In this document: piece by piece, positions 12,084 to 24,529 of the stretch
How positions within the stretch are numbered: position 1 is the stretch's first letter
Layout: each line of letters starts with the position of its first letter
Source of the DNA: Leucaena leucocephala
Lineage: Eukaryota > Streptophyta > Magnoliopsida > Fabales > Fabaceae
NCBI GenBank assembly: GCA_037074615.1
Contig: CM073569.1
Coordinates: forward strand, 3,602,001 to 3,666,000
Direction: 5' to 3'
DNA: 64,000 bases
Notes under the pieces: model-generated
Seen by the model: the letters and a program-made list of their open reading frames with translations, nothing else
The model's database searches: none
Told to the model about the DNA's origin: nothing
Program-made: the position numbers and the translations under genes

Positions 12084-15000
12084 AATACCTAGGTTGCACT
12101 TTGAGTGATAGGTAAAAGTTATCACTCAATATCTTATAAATATCTCAAATTTAAATTATATAATTCTAAATATGAAATAATTAGACCGTAAAAATAACAA
12201 TAGCAATAAGCTTTGCCCTTATTATCCTATTAGGTGGGGATAAGAGATTCAATAAAATGTTATGTTAGCTATTAAAGATCTAATACAATCTTTCTCTTTT
12301 ATTTGACGTGGGACGGACTGTAACACATAACCAGAGTTCAAATAATTATCTATCACTAAAAGCATATATTTACAAATAGATATAAATATTATTTATTACT
12401 CACTAGCACTTTTTTAACACTTACTTTTAGAAATAAAATAAGTGGTCAGCTTAATCAAACAAATACTAAAGATTTAAAGATTTGAAGTTGATACTTATTA
12501 AATTATATTTCTATATATATGTAAATGGTATTGTAGTTTGAGATTAGAGAAGTCAATTAAATATAATTTTTTTAATTTAGTGAATGGTATCTCGATTTTT
12601 TTCTAAGTTTAGAGTATAAAGTATTTTTCTCTTTTAATAAGTATGTTTTCTAAGATTTAAGTTTGTGTTATCTTTTTTATAGGGTGAAACTGCTTACCAC
12701 CTCAACTAATAATTTATTAATAATTAAATATATTTGATATATGTAGACAGTTTAATTTAAATAACTCAAATTAACGTCAGCCCTTTAATTTAATTTTGAT
12801 TTTGGGGGGTCATGTCAACTCTTTTTATTGGCAAATAGAATCATAATTAGGGTTTACATCTTTTGGGGCCAAACAAGAGAAATTCAGAGTGTTTGATATA
12901 AAGGAGCTCCAGGCCACATTGTGGGCTCCACTCTGCTCAGATTTTTCTCTAGTGCGTGAATCTCTAATTTCTTGCTTATCTCTTGCGGTTTGACTTTGTT
13001 CACCATTGACCAATCATGTTTAGCCAGCTCGCAATAATCAAGTAATTAAGACTAGTGTCTCGTGATTTCCTTATACCATAGTCATTAGACTTCAGATATT
13101 TTTCGACAATGTTGTCGGAAGCATAATTTGCAATTTTATATAATAATTAATTATGTAGCAATATATAGAGACACATGCAACTTGTTTTTATATGGTAAAT
13201 GCTAAGAGTCTTAAAATTTTAATTTCATTGTTTTTATAAAATGCCCTCTCTCTTACTATTGTGACTAAAGGCACGCTAGCTATTTGATTAGCCTATTTCT
13301 TTCTTTCTTTTTAACAAAATCTAATAAATAAAATCATAGAATTCACCACAATATTGAATCATCATGTAAGTCCTAATTAAAAAAAAAAACTCTTTTTTAT
13401 TAAATATAATTGACTATATAGATCACATGATATTATTATATCAATAATAAATAAAAAATATAATAAAAAATTATAACTATTTAAATATAAAATTTTAAAT
13501 TTAAATTGATATATTAAAAAAATTCACCGAATTAAATTTACATTTATAAGGTGATGAGATTATGTAATGTATATGTGAAGTTAAGATGATAAATTTTCAA
13601 AAAAATTAATATATTTTACATATATGTACATGGGCACAAGTTATGGAACTTTTTAATCGTGGTGGTGGGGTGTGGGTCCGCGGCACGACATGGGGAGGAA
13701 CTTGCGGGGGCACGAGAATGTTGGTAAAAGTTATTAACATTAACATGTTACCTATGGATTTGCTCCCATAGTCAACGCGCTTTAGTTGACTTCCCCTTCC
13801 TTCTCATGACCCTAATACTTTTTTATTTATAAATGGTTTAAATACAATCTAATGATGAATATTTTTTAGCTTTTGGGGTGAGATTAAAAAAGCAAAAACC
13901 CTACGCATTTTCACTTTTGTTATGGGAATGAACGGATTAGAAAGCTTTCACTTTTACATTCGTTTTGGCATTTCAAATTATTCCCTACATTTCATCATGA
14001 TTGTTCCTTTGGAGTTTTTATCTAATTTCAAAGTAATGGTCTCTTTAGAGTGTAAGTAAAACATTCATTATTTTTTCTACCATTTTAATTATCCAATTTC
14101 TGGTAGCCAACTTGTGACATTTTTTATGCAATAATTTGATATGTTGACCTATTAAAACAAGTTCCAACATTATCAACGTTAATTGGCAGTAATTTTTTTT
14201 AATATAATTTTTTTCTATTTACAAAGTTTGAAATTTCAACTTTACCTAGAGTACATTAAGTTTTTTTATGAGGTATTAACTCCTTTTATGATCAATTCAA
14301 TTTATGTGGGTGAGAACTAGTTTTATTTAATCACTGCATAATAAAATAATAGTAATAATAATAAACAAGTAGTTTTTTTTTTTTTACTAAGATTTTATGT
14401 ATTATTTGCTACATTATATAGAGATTGAAAATAAGTCGTAATTATTCACAACTTGAGAATAAGACAGCTCATTAAAAATGATGATTGATGCTAATTAATT
14501 GATAATTTTTACGTAATGCGAGTAAAATTTCCTCTCATGGGGCCACTATTTTACTATGAAATTGGGCCTCGAGAGTTTCTGTATCTGTCTGATAAGGAAC
14601 GAGTCACAGTTGTCCTTTTCTTTTCGGCCACCGTCCTCAGTTGTCATTCTAATAATGCCTATATTAGATTTTAGATATAAAAAACATATCATAATGCCTA
14701 TATTTTTATATACATATCATTTAAAATTTGATCCAATTTTAATTTAAATTATTCCATAATATTAAATATTGAACAATCCCTGTAAAAAATGGACATTTCA
14801 ATTAGTAATAGTAAGATTATAACAATTTTTATAAAAACTAGACACATTTTTCTGAGTATTTATATAAAGCTTGATAAATAAATTATTCCTTGGGATCCTA
14901 AATTTAATTATACAAATTAATTAATTTTGTATTTTTTTAAAAATTATTAAATTTGAACGATCAAATTCAATCCTACCCACCCATAATTATAGGGTTGTTT

Positions 15001-17831
15001 TCACTAATTGATGGAGCCATCTTCATTTATATTTTTTTATAACAAAAAGTCTAGGGGAGTTGGATTTTCACTGTTAGGATTAGGGCACACTCTAGGTTTA
15101 AAGAAAATTTATAGAGGTTATTGCATATCATTTATTAACAAAATCTTTATATTAACAGTGAAAATTTAATTCAAAAACTTGTGAACTATGATCTAATAAC
15201 TCCTTACAATAGAGGTAATATTTATTATTACAGCTTCAATATATCTATCTGAAGAGCTTAACGCAATAATTAGCGTTTCTTGCCATGAGGCCAAATGTTT
15301 CAGTATTACATGAAACCGTGGATAAAGACTAAAAAGCCACGAATTTGAATTATGAGAAGACTACACTACACGTTGCTTCTCAAACTTCCATGGTTGGTCC
15401 TTGCATGTTTTTGGCTTCGTTGTTCCTCTGAAGCAGCAAAAAAATAATGCTAATTTCCCTCTGTTTAGTTGCTATCTGCACCAAAAATACACTGAATGAC
15501 CGGTAAGCTTGCGCATTTTGGAACGAATTTACATTCATGCTGTTAGTGTATGTTCTGCTCAAACTTTGATATACTGCAAATTCATTCATAATAATCCATG
15601 TGGAAGGATAAACGAGTTCGAAGAAGCTTGATGAAAATGATGGCTACGAATTCTATTTGGCGTTTCAATTAGAGGGCCTTGTTGACACTAGGTTTTTATC
15701 AGTAATTTTGATACTTGATTTTGGTTTCTGAGTATATAGTAAAGCTTTTGATTCTCTTTTGTAATGTTCTTCTACCTAAGAGGATAACACTACTAGTAAT
15801 GTTTTGGAACTTGTAATTTTGTGTTCATGTTACAGAAGTTCTTATATATACTCCTTTCCCTTGCAGTGTCAACTAGTGAAATTACTGATGAAAACCTATC
15901 AAAATGGTTGTTTAAGTGGATCCCATCACACGAACCATTACTTCAGTGATTCTTATTTTGGCTTTTTGTAGACAAAATGTTTCATTTTGGATCAATAAAT
16001 TTACCCAAAACATTACTAGAAATAATGCCAATAACTATAAGCAGAATTCCATTTTTGTCTTGGACATTCAAGTCTGCTATATAAAGAAGCAATGGTTTAG
16101 CAGAAACTGAGGCTCTTTCTGAAATGTTCATCATGGCTTAAAGCAACAACATATATCTAATTGACATGACCAAATTAATTGTTGTATGCTAAATTTTTAT
16201 ATTGTGTTAAAACCTAGATCCACTTATGTGCCTTGCACAGGGTATGTAATGTTTGGAAGCTGATAAAACTACCCCTCTCAACCTTATGCTAACTGTTGAA
16301 CTTACAATCATGAGTTTATAACTGAACTGAGTTGCTTGTTTTGTGTTTTCAGGCGCGAATTCTTTCTCATTTTGTTCCCATGAAGCATGACTACGCGAGC
16401 AGCCATGGACTAAAAGATTTCTGTTTCAAGAATGTTCTCAGTTGTTCGGCCTACATCGCTGGTTGCGTTACACGAATTAAAGGTCAAAGCATTTTGTGAT
16501 CATATCGCAATCAAATTACAATGAGCAGTTTCTTTAATCTAATCAGGAGTTATTAAACCATGTACAAGAAATTACTAGAAAGTTACTTTTCAGTTTTGTT
16601 ACCATTATTATACACTGCGACATGGCTAAAACTTGGGGTGCACACAAAGCTTAGATTTTTTCTTTCTAGAACATAAACCCCACAAGGGATGTCGTGATAT
16701 ATGCTCCTAATTGACTTTTAGAAGAGGATATATTTTTATGTTTTACACCCTGCCTGCTGAATTAAGAATTAGTTTCTCTTAGACAAGAAGAGACAGATGG
16801 GATATAAAAATAGATAATTTGTACTTTTAACCTAACTCATAACTCCACTTGCGATAAACTAAGCAGTTTAAACCTTTCATGCCCCTCATATAACATTACT
16901 TTAATCCAAGGTGGACTAACATAATGTTGTACTGACAGAGATATGATAAAATATTCAAAGTTACTCTCAAATCATGCATTAGTTGTTGATATGCTCTTGT
17001 CAAGTGTCCTTCGCGAGGCTTCTTCGACGTAGAGAAAGCGAAGCTCACCATGTGAGTGATTTTATATTGTCATTTAGCAGAACATAAATTACTAGAGTTG
17101 CAACGTAACACCAAAGAATGAATGAAAATATACAAGAAACTTGGTAAATGCCTAATGATTCAGTTTTTTCAGTTAAACTCATGATCTAGCTATACTGTGG
17201 TAAGATGCATCATCATCATAATCTGTGCTCTCTTTGGGGTCACTGCTATGAAAGCACTGAGATATATAATTGTTTGCCACAGACTCTAAAGAACTTGCTA
17301 ATTAGTTCTTAATATCTTATTTGGTTGTCATTGCTCTCTTAATGAAATCACCCAAATCATTCTGCTCACTGCTCAGCATTGGTTAAATATTATGCATGAA
17401 GTAGTTGTGATGCTCTATTGCTCCCTTTCCCTCTCAGCATGAAGTATGAAATATACAAAATCTGAAGATGTGTGAAGGGAATTATATATGCATTAATCTC
17501 TAATTCAATGACGTCTGTTGAGAATTTTGTGCTTGATTTTTTGACTTTGGACTTCAAAGTGAGGGGGGGAAATCAAATACAAAATAGAGGTCATCAGACT
17601 GAAAGTTAGATAGTAATTCATAATTTTGTATGAAAGCAGAAAAACTTTTTAAGATCCCATTGCTTGTGGTCCCAACAAAATACATATTACTGAGAAATTT
17701 CTGCAGTAATATTCACACGCACATCAACAATACGTGAAGGAAGTTGGTCATAAATTTCTAGATAACCCTTCAGCTTTCCCTTCAACAGGGAAAAAAACTC
17801 AGAACATTCTCTGACTTGACTTTAATTAATA
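12084..17831. other. Intergenic, no gene seen
   Basis: Mostly AT-rich DNA with poly-A/T tracts and short repeats. A less AT-rich stretch between about 15240 and 17100 has no frame longer than about 70 codons with recognisable similarity. A short G-rich patch lies at about 13660-13720. No RNA gene was recognised. Confidence 0.55.
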
Positions 17832-18025
17832 TTACTCCTCAAGTACTTAATATAAGATATATTTAATTAATTTAATTAGATTAAAGAAGTTAGTTAAATT
17901 AGTTAATATGACATGTTCTTTTTAAAACACCCTAATCATCATCCTTATCTCCCTCACACCTTCTTTTACTTGATTATTATTGAAGGAGTGTCAATATAGA
18001 TAATTTAAAAAAAATGATAAATATA
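17832..18025. mobile_element. Partial Stowaway-like MITE, reverse orientation
   Basis: The segment reads as the reverse complement of the element at 11237-11502. It starts TATTACTCCTCAAGTACTTAA, continues with the ATTAGATTAAAGAAGTTAGTT block, and contains the ATTATTATTGAAGGAGTGT block. The distal third is missing or too diverged to place. Confidence 0.55.
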
Positions 18026-18401
18026 AAAAATAAGCCAACTAAAATCAAAATCAATATGAAAGGTCAACAAAGAATGGCTTAACATAACCCTCTTGTTCAT
18101 AAGTTAAATAATTGTATGGCATATAAAACTCTAACCTAACTAAAATCCTTTATCTTTAGTTATCCATACCAACCAGCATCCAAATAAACAATTCAAAGTA
18201 AAACCCTTCTAAGAATTAATTGAATCAATAAAACTGTAGCATATCCATCATTCACTCTTCTGAAAATAAGAAACAAAGGAACAGTTCAAATGTGTACAAG
18301 TATATGGCATTCTTCACCCTCTTCCTATTTATATATATACGAATTCACTACAGCAAAAACTTGTTTTTTCCCTAAAGAAAAGAAAAAATGGAGGCCAAAT
18401 C

Positions 18402-19655
18402 TCAGAACAAAGGAACTTGTACTTTCCAAACCTTAATGTTACAATCCAAACTACCACTGTAAACCAGATAAGGACTGCTCGTATTATCAGAACCACCGTT
18501 ATTATTATTGGATTTGTTAGAATCAACCGCCATAGCCAAGCACTTCACAGGTTTTCTATGACCTTCTAACACAGCAATGCATTCATAACTCTTGTCAAGC
18601 CCTCTTCTCCATATCCTCACACTGTTATCAGCTGATCCACTGCATACCAAATCCTCCATAGCCACCAAGCTCAGAATAGCCTTCGTGTGCCCTCTCAGAG
18701 CACCCACCAACACCATCTTCTTCCCTCCTTCATCGTCCTTTTCCCACACCAGGATTGATCTGTCGCATGCACCAGAATACAACACTGATCCATCTGAGCT
18801 TAAGGCTAGTGCATTCACAGCTGATTTGTGTTTCTCTAAGGTTCCCAATAATGAATGATTCTTCTCACCTTCATTCTTCTTCCATATCTTGATCTTCTTG
18901 TCTGCAGAACCAGTATAAACAAGCCCGTCGCCGGCCACGACCAAGGCGTTTATCGCGTCTTCGTGGGCTCGGACGGATTCTAAACACTTGAAATCTGAAG
19001 TTCTCCAGATTTTGAATGTTCTATCCCACGAAGCAGAGTAAAGCAGAGAGCCATCTCCGGACAGAGCAAGGGAAGAGACTGTGTCCACGTGATGCACCCA
19101 CGTGCACTTCTTGTGCCGGCGTACCTGGACATAGTTCTTAGCGGAGAACAGCTTGCAGAAACGATCGCCGAGAGTAGGAAGAGTCGCAACGGGTTTGAAC
19201 CTCAGGTTCGCATCGTCAGGTTGGATCTTCCAGACCCGAATTTTCTGATCTTGATGAGCGCTGAACAACTTGTCGCCAGAAACCACGAGGGATTTCACAG
19301 CTCCATTGTTGGTTGCCACGACGTCGCCATGTGGATTGCTGGTAAAACCGGGACCTCGACTCCATGCGCGAATCTCGCTGTTGAAAGAACCAGTGTAAAG
19401 GAACTTGCCGTGGAGGGTAACGGAGAATATCGGAGAAGAGGGGGTTGAACTGAGTGTGGTTACTAGTTGGTGATGAGACTGAGGCGAATTCTGGGGTTGA
19501 TTTGACTGCGGTGCCGGCGGCGTTAGAGAAGGAACAGAAGGTAGACTTGGCTGAGAAGGAAGTGAAGAAACGTTTGATGATTCGGAATGAAGGTAATCGG
19601 AATTGTCATGAGATCGTTGTTCTTGATCCTCTGAGTGGCAACACAGAAGTCCCAT
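18402..19655 (-). CDS. WD40 repeat protein, JINGUBANG-like
   Basis: Single-exon gene for a 417-residue WD40 protein. The Ser/Pro/Gln-rich N-terminus (residues 1-70, beginning MGLLCCHSEDQE) is followed by seven WD repeats, each ending in the usual W-containing strand. They end at IRAWS (about 95), IRVWK (about 143), FKIWR (about 217), IKIWK (about 258), ILVWE (about 303), VRIWR (about 347) and IKVWK (about 412), enough for one closed seven-bladed propeller. The closest family I recognise is plant JINGUBANG, known in Arabidopsis as a negative regulator of pollen germination. WD40 propellers act as protein-binding platforms, so no enzymatic activity is expected. The start is supported by a TATA box about 75 bp upstream. 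The insertion between the last two strands (SNKSNNNNGG) is low-complexity. The family call is firm; pollen function is carried over from the family name only. Confidence 0.9.
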   Translation of the reverse strand: MGLLCCHSEDQEQRSHDNSDYLHSESSNVSSLPSQPSLPSVPSLTPPAPQSNQPQNSPQSHHQLVTTLSSTPSSPIFSVTLHGKFLYTGSFNSEIRAWSRGPGFTSNPHGDVVATNNGAVKSLVVSGDKLFSAHQDQKIRVWKIQPDDANLRFKPVATLPTLGDRFCKLFSAKNYVQVRRHKKCTWVHHVDTVSSLALSGDGSLLYSASWDRTFKIWRTSDFKCLESVRAHEDAINALVVAGDGLVYTGSADKKIKIWKKNEGEKNHSLLGTLEKHKSAVNALALSSDGSVLYSGACDRSILVWEKDDEGGKKMVLVGALRGHTKAILSLVAMEDLVCSGSADNSVRIWRRGLDKSYECIAVLEGHRKPVKCLAMAVDSNKSNNNNGGSDNTSSPYLVYSGSLDCNIKVWKVQVPLF

Positions 19656-19727
19656 TGGTTTTCTGTAACCTTGTTGGATTTTCGATTTCTTGAAGAGTGC
19701 GCGAGGGAGGTTGAAGGGGTTGTTGGG

Positions 19728-19735
19728 TTTATATA
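19728..19735 (-). promoter_or_regulatory. TATA box of the WD40 gene
   Basis: TATATAAA on the minus strand, about 75 bp upstream of the start codon at 19655, giving an expected 5' leader of roughly 40-50 nt. Confidence 0.6.
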
Positions 19736-20167
19736 ACGAAGGTTCGTTATAGAGGGGGCGGAGCCACTAGGTGGACGCGCATGTTAGCAATACTGGAATG
19801 AATATGGAAGTCGGAAGATGACCATGGCTTGTGTGTTGACTGTTGACAGTTGAAACTCGCTTTGCGCAAATTACACTGTTGTATTCCCATGGAATGGGTT
19901 ACTCGGGATTTCCAAGTGAATCATTAGTTGCATTGGATATTGAATTTGCTTTTGCTTTGGATCAATCATTCTACCAAACTCAGCAGAAAAATATGTATTC
20001 AATTGTATACTAGGCCTTGCAACCAATCACTAAACAAATAATAAGGTCATCAACCCACTCAGATCAAAATAAGAATATTAATTAAGAGGTTGGAAGATCC
20101 TTTGTGGACACTAGTAAATTAAATATTGAATATTTCAGATATAAAATAGGGGAGTATTAGACTCTTT

Positions 20168-20457
20168 TATTCTCTCCATTTCTATTTATGTGACAAATTA
20201 TTTAACTCTTACATACTAATTAAACTAATTTATGTCTTAAACCTATTCATATCTTTTTTAGTTTTATCCTTATTTAATACCCATTTTATTTTTTAACTTT
20301 TAATATGATATGAGAGGCAGTATTCATAACAAGTTATTGCATAAATTCAATATAGAAAGAAATATTAAATACTCCTCAAACGATTGTAATTTGTGTTATA
20401 TACAAATAGAAACACATCCACCCCAAAATTTTGAATTATGAATAGAAATGGAGGGAT
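20168..20457. mobile_element. Stowaway-type MITE
   Basis: An element of about 290 bp flanked by TA. The left end is TATTCTCTCCATTTCTATTT and the right end is AGAAATGGAGGGATA, giving terminal inverted repeats built on CTCCATTTCTATT, the hallmark of Stowaway elements. It has no coding capacity and is a different subfamily from the one at 11237. Confidence 0.65.
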
Positions 20458-20746
20458 ATGTGCGCGAATTAAACAGGGAGTCCAAAAAAGAGGTAGAGAT
20501 CAGAGATGACCCCATGGGGGAACAAGTTGGGAGACTTTCCAGCACACAAGTTTGGTTGCTGATACAATTAAGTGCATAGCTGTTGCTTTGCTAATGCCAC
20601 TTGCTGATTCTTTTTTTTAGTCACATAAAATTCACAACTTGAAGGAAATTTCCTCATCCCTTTTGTTGTTTTGCTTTTGGGACTTTATTATCATTTATCA
20701 CTCACCATCATCATATCTGCTGCCATCTGCTCAAATATTAGTGGAG

Positions 20747-20748
<2 letters not shown>

Positions 20749-20780
<32 letters not shown>
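20749..20780. repeat. AT dinucleotide microsatellite
   Basis: An uninterrupted run of about 16 TA/AT units, likely length-polymorphic. Confidence 0.9.
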
Positions 20781-20783
<3 letters not shown>

Positions 20784-21316
20784 GAGAGATTATGATTGTT
20801 TCAAATCAATCTTTTTAATCTCTAATTAAAAACATTAAACATCTAAATCGATTGTTGTAATAAAATAATACTGAAGATAAATCGTTTTTTAAAATGTTAA
20901 ATAGGAAGAAGACAAACTCCAGTAAGTTTCATGATGAAAGAAGCACTTCTTTAGAATTGGTTCATTATTTTTTTATTATTATTTGCAAGTACAAATATCC
21001 CCTAATTAAAGGTAATACTATTCAATGAATTATCATGTATTAAATATAGACTCCTCTCTAAATACGTATTCAAATATTAATTTATTATATTATCAGATAT
21101 TAGTCTACTCTAATATTTATGAGTGGCATGAATAGTTTGGGGATGGCTCATCTAAATTTCTGGATGAGATCATGGACTGCAACACTCTCACGCTGCTGCT
21201 TTCTTGTCTTTACTTTTGTTTTGGACGTGTTTGGCAACAAGTTAGGAATTTAGATATATCTCGACTTGAGATAAAATGAGGTTAAGATAAATAGAAATAA
21301 ACATATCACTTCTAAA

Positions 21317-22092
21317 TAGAGGTAGTAATACGGGCTAATCTACTAAATATGGGTTAGCCTACGATGAGTTGAGTTAGAGGCAAACCAATATTTTATCAAC
21401 CCGAGCTTGTCATGATAGGTTGAAGAGCTAACTAGCCAAACCATGAAATTGTTCTTTTTTTAAAAAAAAAATTATCATTATGACAATAGACTAAATAAAA
21501 CTTTATACAAATATATCATAAAAATAGAGAACATAAACACTCATATAGTCAAGTGATTTCTACTTACTGGCATCTTAGAAAGATCATTTTATTTGATGAA
21601 GAAAAGTAGATCAAGGTACTAAGAAAATAACTTGTCAGAGAATACAAAATATCAATTCCATTTGATTTTGAACCACTGAATTTCCCATGAAAGCCAAAGT
21701 ATTCCCTCTCATAAGTTCTAGAAATTTCTTGGGATCAAACCATGAGAGATCACACTAGAAGGGCTTCCATCTCCAATTCTCATAATCCTTAACAGGCCTC
21801 CCATTACCATGGCACTTCCGTATCTATGTAATTACACGGCATGAATTGTTTATGAATAATGGTCCTAATGGATCATATATCTAAATTTCACGGGATAGAT
21901 CACAGCCTACATAATAGATGAATAACACAAATATAAAACAACAAAGTCACTAAAAAAATTAAAGAAATTAAAAAACAATAAAAAAATATGTTAATCAGCC
22001 ACAAGTACAAATCAAAATGGTTCACTAATGTAGCAATCTAATCCGCCATTTTTTGGCGGGTTAGCACAGCCTAACTCATTTTAGTAATTCTA
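21317..22092. mobile_element. hAT-like non-autonomous element
   Basis: A 776-bp element bounded by near-identical 8-bp direct repeats: CTTCTAAA at 21309-21316 and CTTCTACA at 22093-22100, as expected for hAT insertions. The left end TAGAGGTAGTAATACGGG and the subterminal GGGTTAGCC are related to the right end of the element at 46436-46962. The right end carries GGCGGGTTAGC in both. It contains no transposase reading frame. Confidence 0.6.
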
Positions 22093-22442
22093 CTTCTACA
22101 ACTTCACTTGAAACTCCCCATTTATTTTTTCAAGAAATATAATTTGACTTAAATTTATATTAAGAAATCGAATCCCGCACCCAACCGACGAATTCATTGC
22201 ACGTTATAAAAAGATTAAAATTAATGTTTGGTATAAACAGTGAAACAGTGTTTTTTTGAAAAAAAAAAACCTTTTACACACAAGCCTGAAGCTCCTTGTT
22301 TTTCACAATGAAGCGTTCTATGGCATTTGAAAGATTGTATAATTATTATAATGTAAGACCATACATGATCTTTTGCAGCGTGTTACATGATTCCCAGATT
22401 CTGAATATTACTAGAATATTTTTTTTTTTACAAAAATTTTTA

Positions 22443-22650
22443 AAAAGAGGTTAAACTCACCACGATCTAAAAGTAGGACGAAGTCTTCTTTAGTGATATC
22501 AACGTCAGGTAGGGCGAGCCGTCTATTATCCTCGGGTATAAATCTATGTATCTTAAAGCTAAAATATTTCCCTAAATATTGTAACTGGAATTACAATAAA
22601 ATAATTATATTGTTGAAGGCACACCCTAGAATAATATAATAATTTCGCGA
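22443..22650 (+). repeat. Dispersed repeat family R1, copy a
   Basis: This copy contains GGTAGGGCGAGCCGTCTATT followed by ATCCTCGGGTATAAAT. It aligns in the same orientation with 55925-56115 and in reverse with 42925-43110, 45380-45475 and 53935-54105. The class is not recognised. Confidence 0.6.
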
Positions 22651-23407
22651 GGCTCGGTTTTAGGTGTGGGCTGCCAATGCCATTTCAGCTTTGGGCCTTA
22701 AAGTGGGTTACTATTACTATCCCCCACAAGAAGCATAAAATAGCCACCCACATTACCTGGAGCCCATACTTTCCTTTTAGGATTTATATGCATAACATGA
22801 TAACTTTTTTCTCGATGTATCTTTTATTAGAATTAATATTATTTGAGGTATAGAAATTAATTTTTTCTAATAAACTTAATCCTTGTTAGTAACATCATAA
22901 CCTTAGCATGAGGAACACGATTGATATGAGAGAACGAGGACGGTTCAATGGCAGGGAAGCACGCTTTCAAAGAGAATGTTGTAAAGAAGTAAAATATTTT
23001 TCTTGATATCCGTTTGGAATTGTCGAGAGAGATACAACAAGTTTAAAATGTATTACTATTTTCAAAAGCCAGATTAGTGATAATCATATGCACATCAAAT
23101 TAATAAGCTAAAATTCAATCCCGCGCCAAGAGAAAAGACAGATAAAAATTCTCGCAACGAAATGCTATTCGACACAAATGAATATACATTACCTATCATA
23201 ATAATAAGGCACTATATAGGAGTACTATACAATGCAATGCAGGCTGCAACAACTGGGTAATAAGTATGTCTAGCTATAAAAAATAAGATATTCTGCATAA
23301 TCACAATAAAAAATTTAAAAAAAGAATGAGAGGGGAACGGTCAAGCCCCCCCAATGGACCAATCCCTCCCTTTAAAAAATGTCTCCGGAAAAAGATTAAA
23401 AAGAAAC
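22651..23407. other. Intergenic 3' flank of the metalloproteinase gene
   Basis: No gene seen. Contains ordinary AT-rich DNA and the presumed 3' untranslated region and polyadenylation region of the minus-strand metalloproteinase. Confidence 0.5.
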
Positions 23408-24529
23408 CTACAAAATCAAATAGAATAATCCAAAGGCTACCAAAAGGAGTAGTCCCCGCGTTGACTCCACCACGCTGAGTCGCCGCCCTCCATAGCTGGA
23501 GTCGTCCTGCTGAGACGTCGTCGCCGTCGTGGAGCCGTTGTAATCAGGGTTTGATCCGTACAGCTCTTGAATCCCCTGAATATCATCGTCCGCCAGAGTC
23601 ACCTTCCTCGTCAGCGAAGATATCGTCGGATACATGATCGCCTCCTCTACCGATGAGTGTCCCAGCCCTAACAAGTGCCCGATCTCGTGTACCGCCACCG
23701 ATTCCAGATCCACCGCTGACGACAGCGTCGATTGCGTTACATCGCCGGATACCACCCAGTTCTCCTCACCGTCCAGATGGAATCTCCCGTTCGTCGGTGA
23801 AAACGCGTGGGCCAGCGTCCCCAAAGGTCCGTCGAATGGCTCTCCGTCTCCGTGGTCTCCTGAGTAGAACGCTATCTTGATGTCCGCCAATTGGTACGAT
23901 GACGCTTCCGTGAAGCTCAACGTCGTTACCTCCGACCATCGATCGAAGGCGGTGGCGAACACGCTCTTCACCTCGTCTGATAGCCCGTTCCCCGGCAAGA
24001 ACGCGTAGGTCAGAGTTTGGGTCCCAGCGGGCCACTTCGGAGTCCCGGGGAAGAAAGTGTAGTGGGAGACAGTGTGGAAGTGTAAGTCGTTACTCGCGGC
24101 GGAGGTATTCTCCTTGCCGGAGTTCATGGTGCTGGTGCCGTTGATTATATCAGCGACACCGCATCGAGGGCGAACAATCTGCTGAAGAGTCTTCTGATCG
24201 AGCTCGCCAGTGACGTTGAGATTGAAATTCTTCTGGTAAGTTTTAATGGCGGATTCAAGGGCGGCGTCGAAGTGGTCGGTGAAGTTGGAAGGAGTGTTAG
24301 GGATGTAACCGAAGTGGTTGAAGTACTTCTTGAGTTTACCCAAACCATCGTAGTTACTCCCCGGACGGCAGCCGGTGAAGTTCCTGAAGGCGTCCCAATC
24401 TCCGGGAGGCACGTTTTTGGCAAGCCAAGGGGGTATAGATGATACATTAGGGAACAATCGAGCTGAAATGGGCGTGAAGGAGATAGAGAGAGATAGATAA
24501 ATTGCGAAGAAGAGATAATGGAGTCTCAT
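23408..24529 (-). CDS. Plant matrix metalloproteinase (MMP-like zinc endopeptidase)
   Basis: Intronless 373-codon gene, as usual for plant MMPs. Order of parts: signal peptide (1-23); peptidoglycan-binding-like propeptide with the cysteine-switch PRCGVAD at 121-127, whose Cys ligates the active-site zinc in the zymogen; and a catalytic domain from about 155. The catalytic domain has the structural zinc/calcium loop (GDHGDGEPFDGPLGTLAHAF, about 224-243), the zinc-binding HEIGHLLGLGH at 281-291 with catalytic Glu282, and the Met-turn AIMYP near 299. A Ser/Thr-rich linker and a hydrophobic tail (about 356-373) predict GPI anchoring at the outer plasma membrane. All catalytic residues are present, so the enzyme should be active. 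Plant MMPs act on extracellular matrix or secreted proteins; the substrate here is unknown. No hemopexin domain, as normal for plants. Confidence 0.95.
   Translation of the reverse strand: MRLHYLFFAIYLSLSISFTPISARLFPNVSSIPPWLAKNVPPGDWDAFRNFTGCRPGSNYDGLGKLKKYFNHFGYIPNTPSNFTDHFDAALESAIKTYQKNFNLNVTGELDQKTLQQIVRPRCGVADIINGTSTMNSGKENTSAASNDLHFHTVSHYTFFPGTPKWPAGTQTLTYAFLPGNGLSDEVKSVFATAFDRWSEVTTLSFTEASSYQLADIKIAFYSGDHGDGEPFDGPLGTLAHAFSPTNGRFHLDGEENWVVSGDVTQSTLSSAVDLESVAVHEIGHLLGLGHSSVEEAIMYPTISSLTRKVTLADDDIQGIQELYGSNPDYNGSTTATTSQQDDSSYGGRRLSVVESTRGLLLLVAFGLFYLIL

Noticed and set aside
18592..19693. Plus-strand frames opposite the WD40 gene
   Set aside because: Antisense shadows of the WD40 coding sequence.
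23634..24447. Several 75-100-codon frames on both strands within the metalloproteinase
   Set aside because: Shadow frames of the GC-richer coding sequence; the 373-codon frame carries all family motifs.
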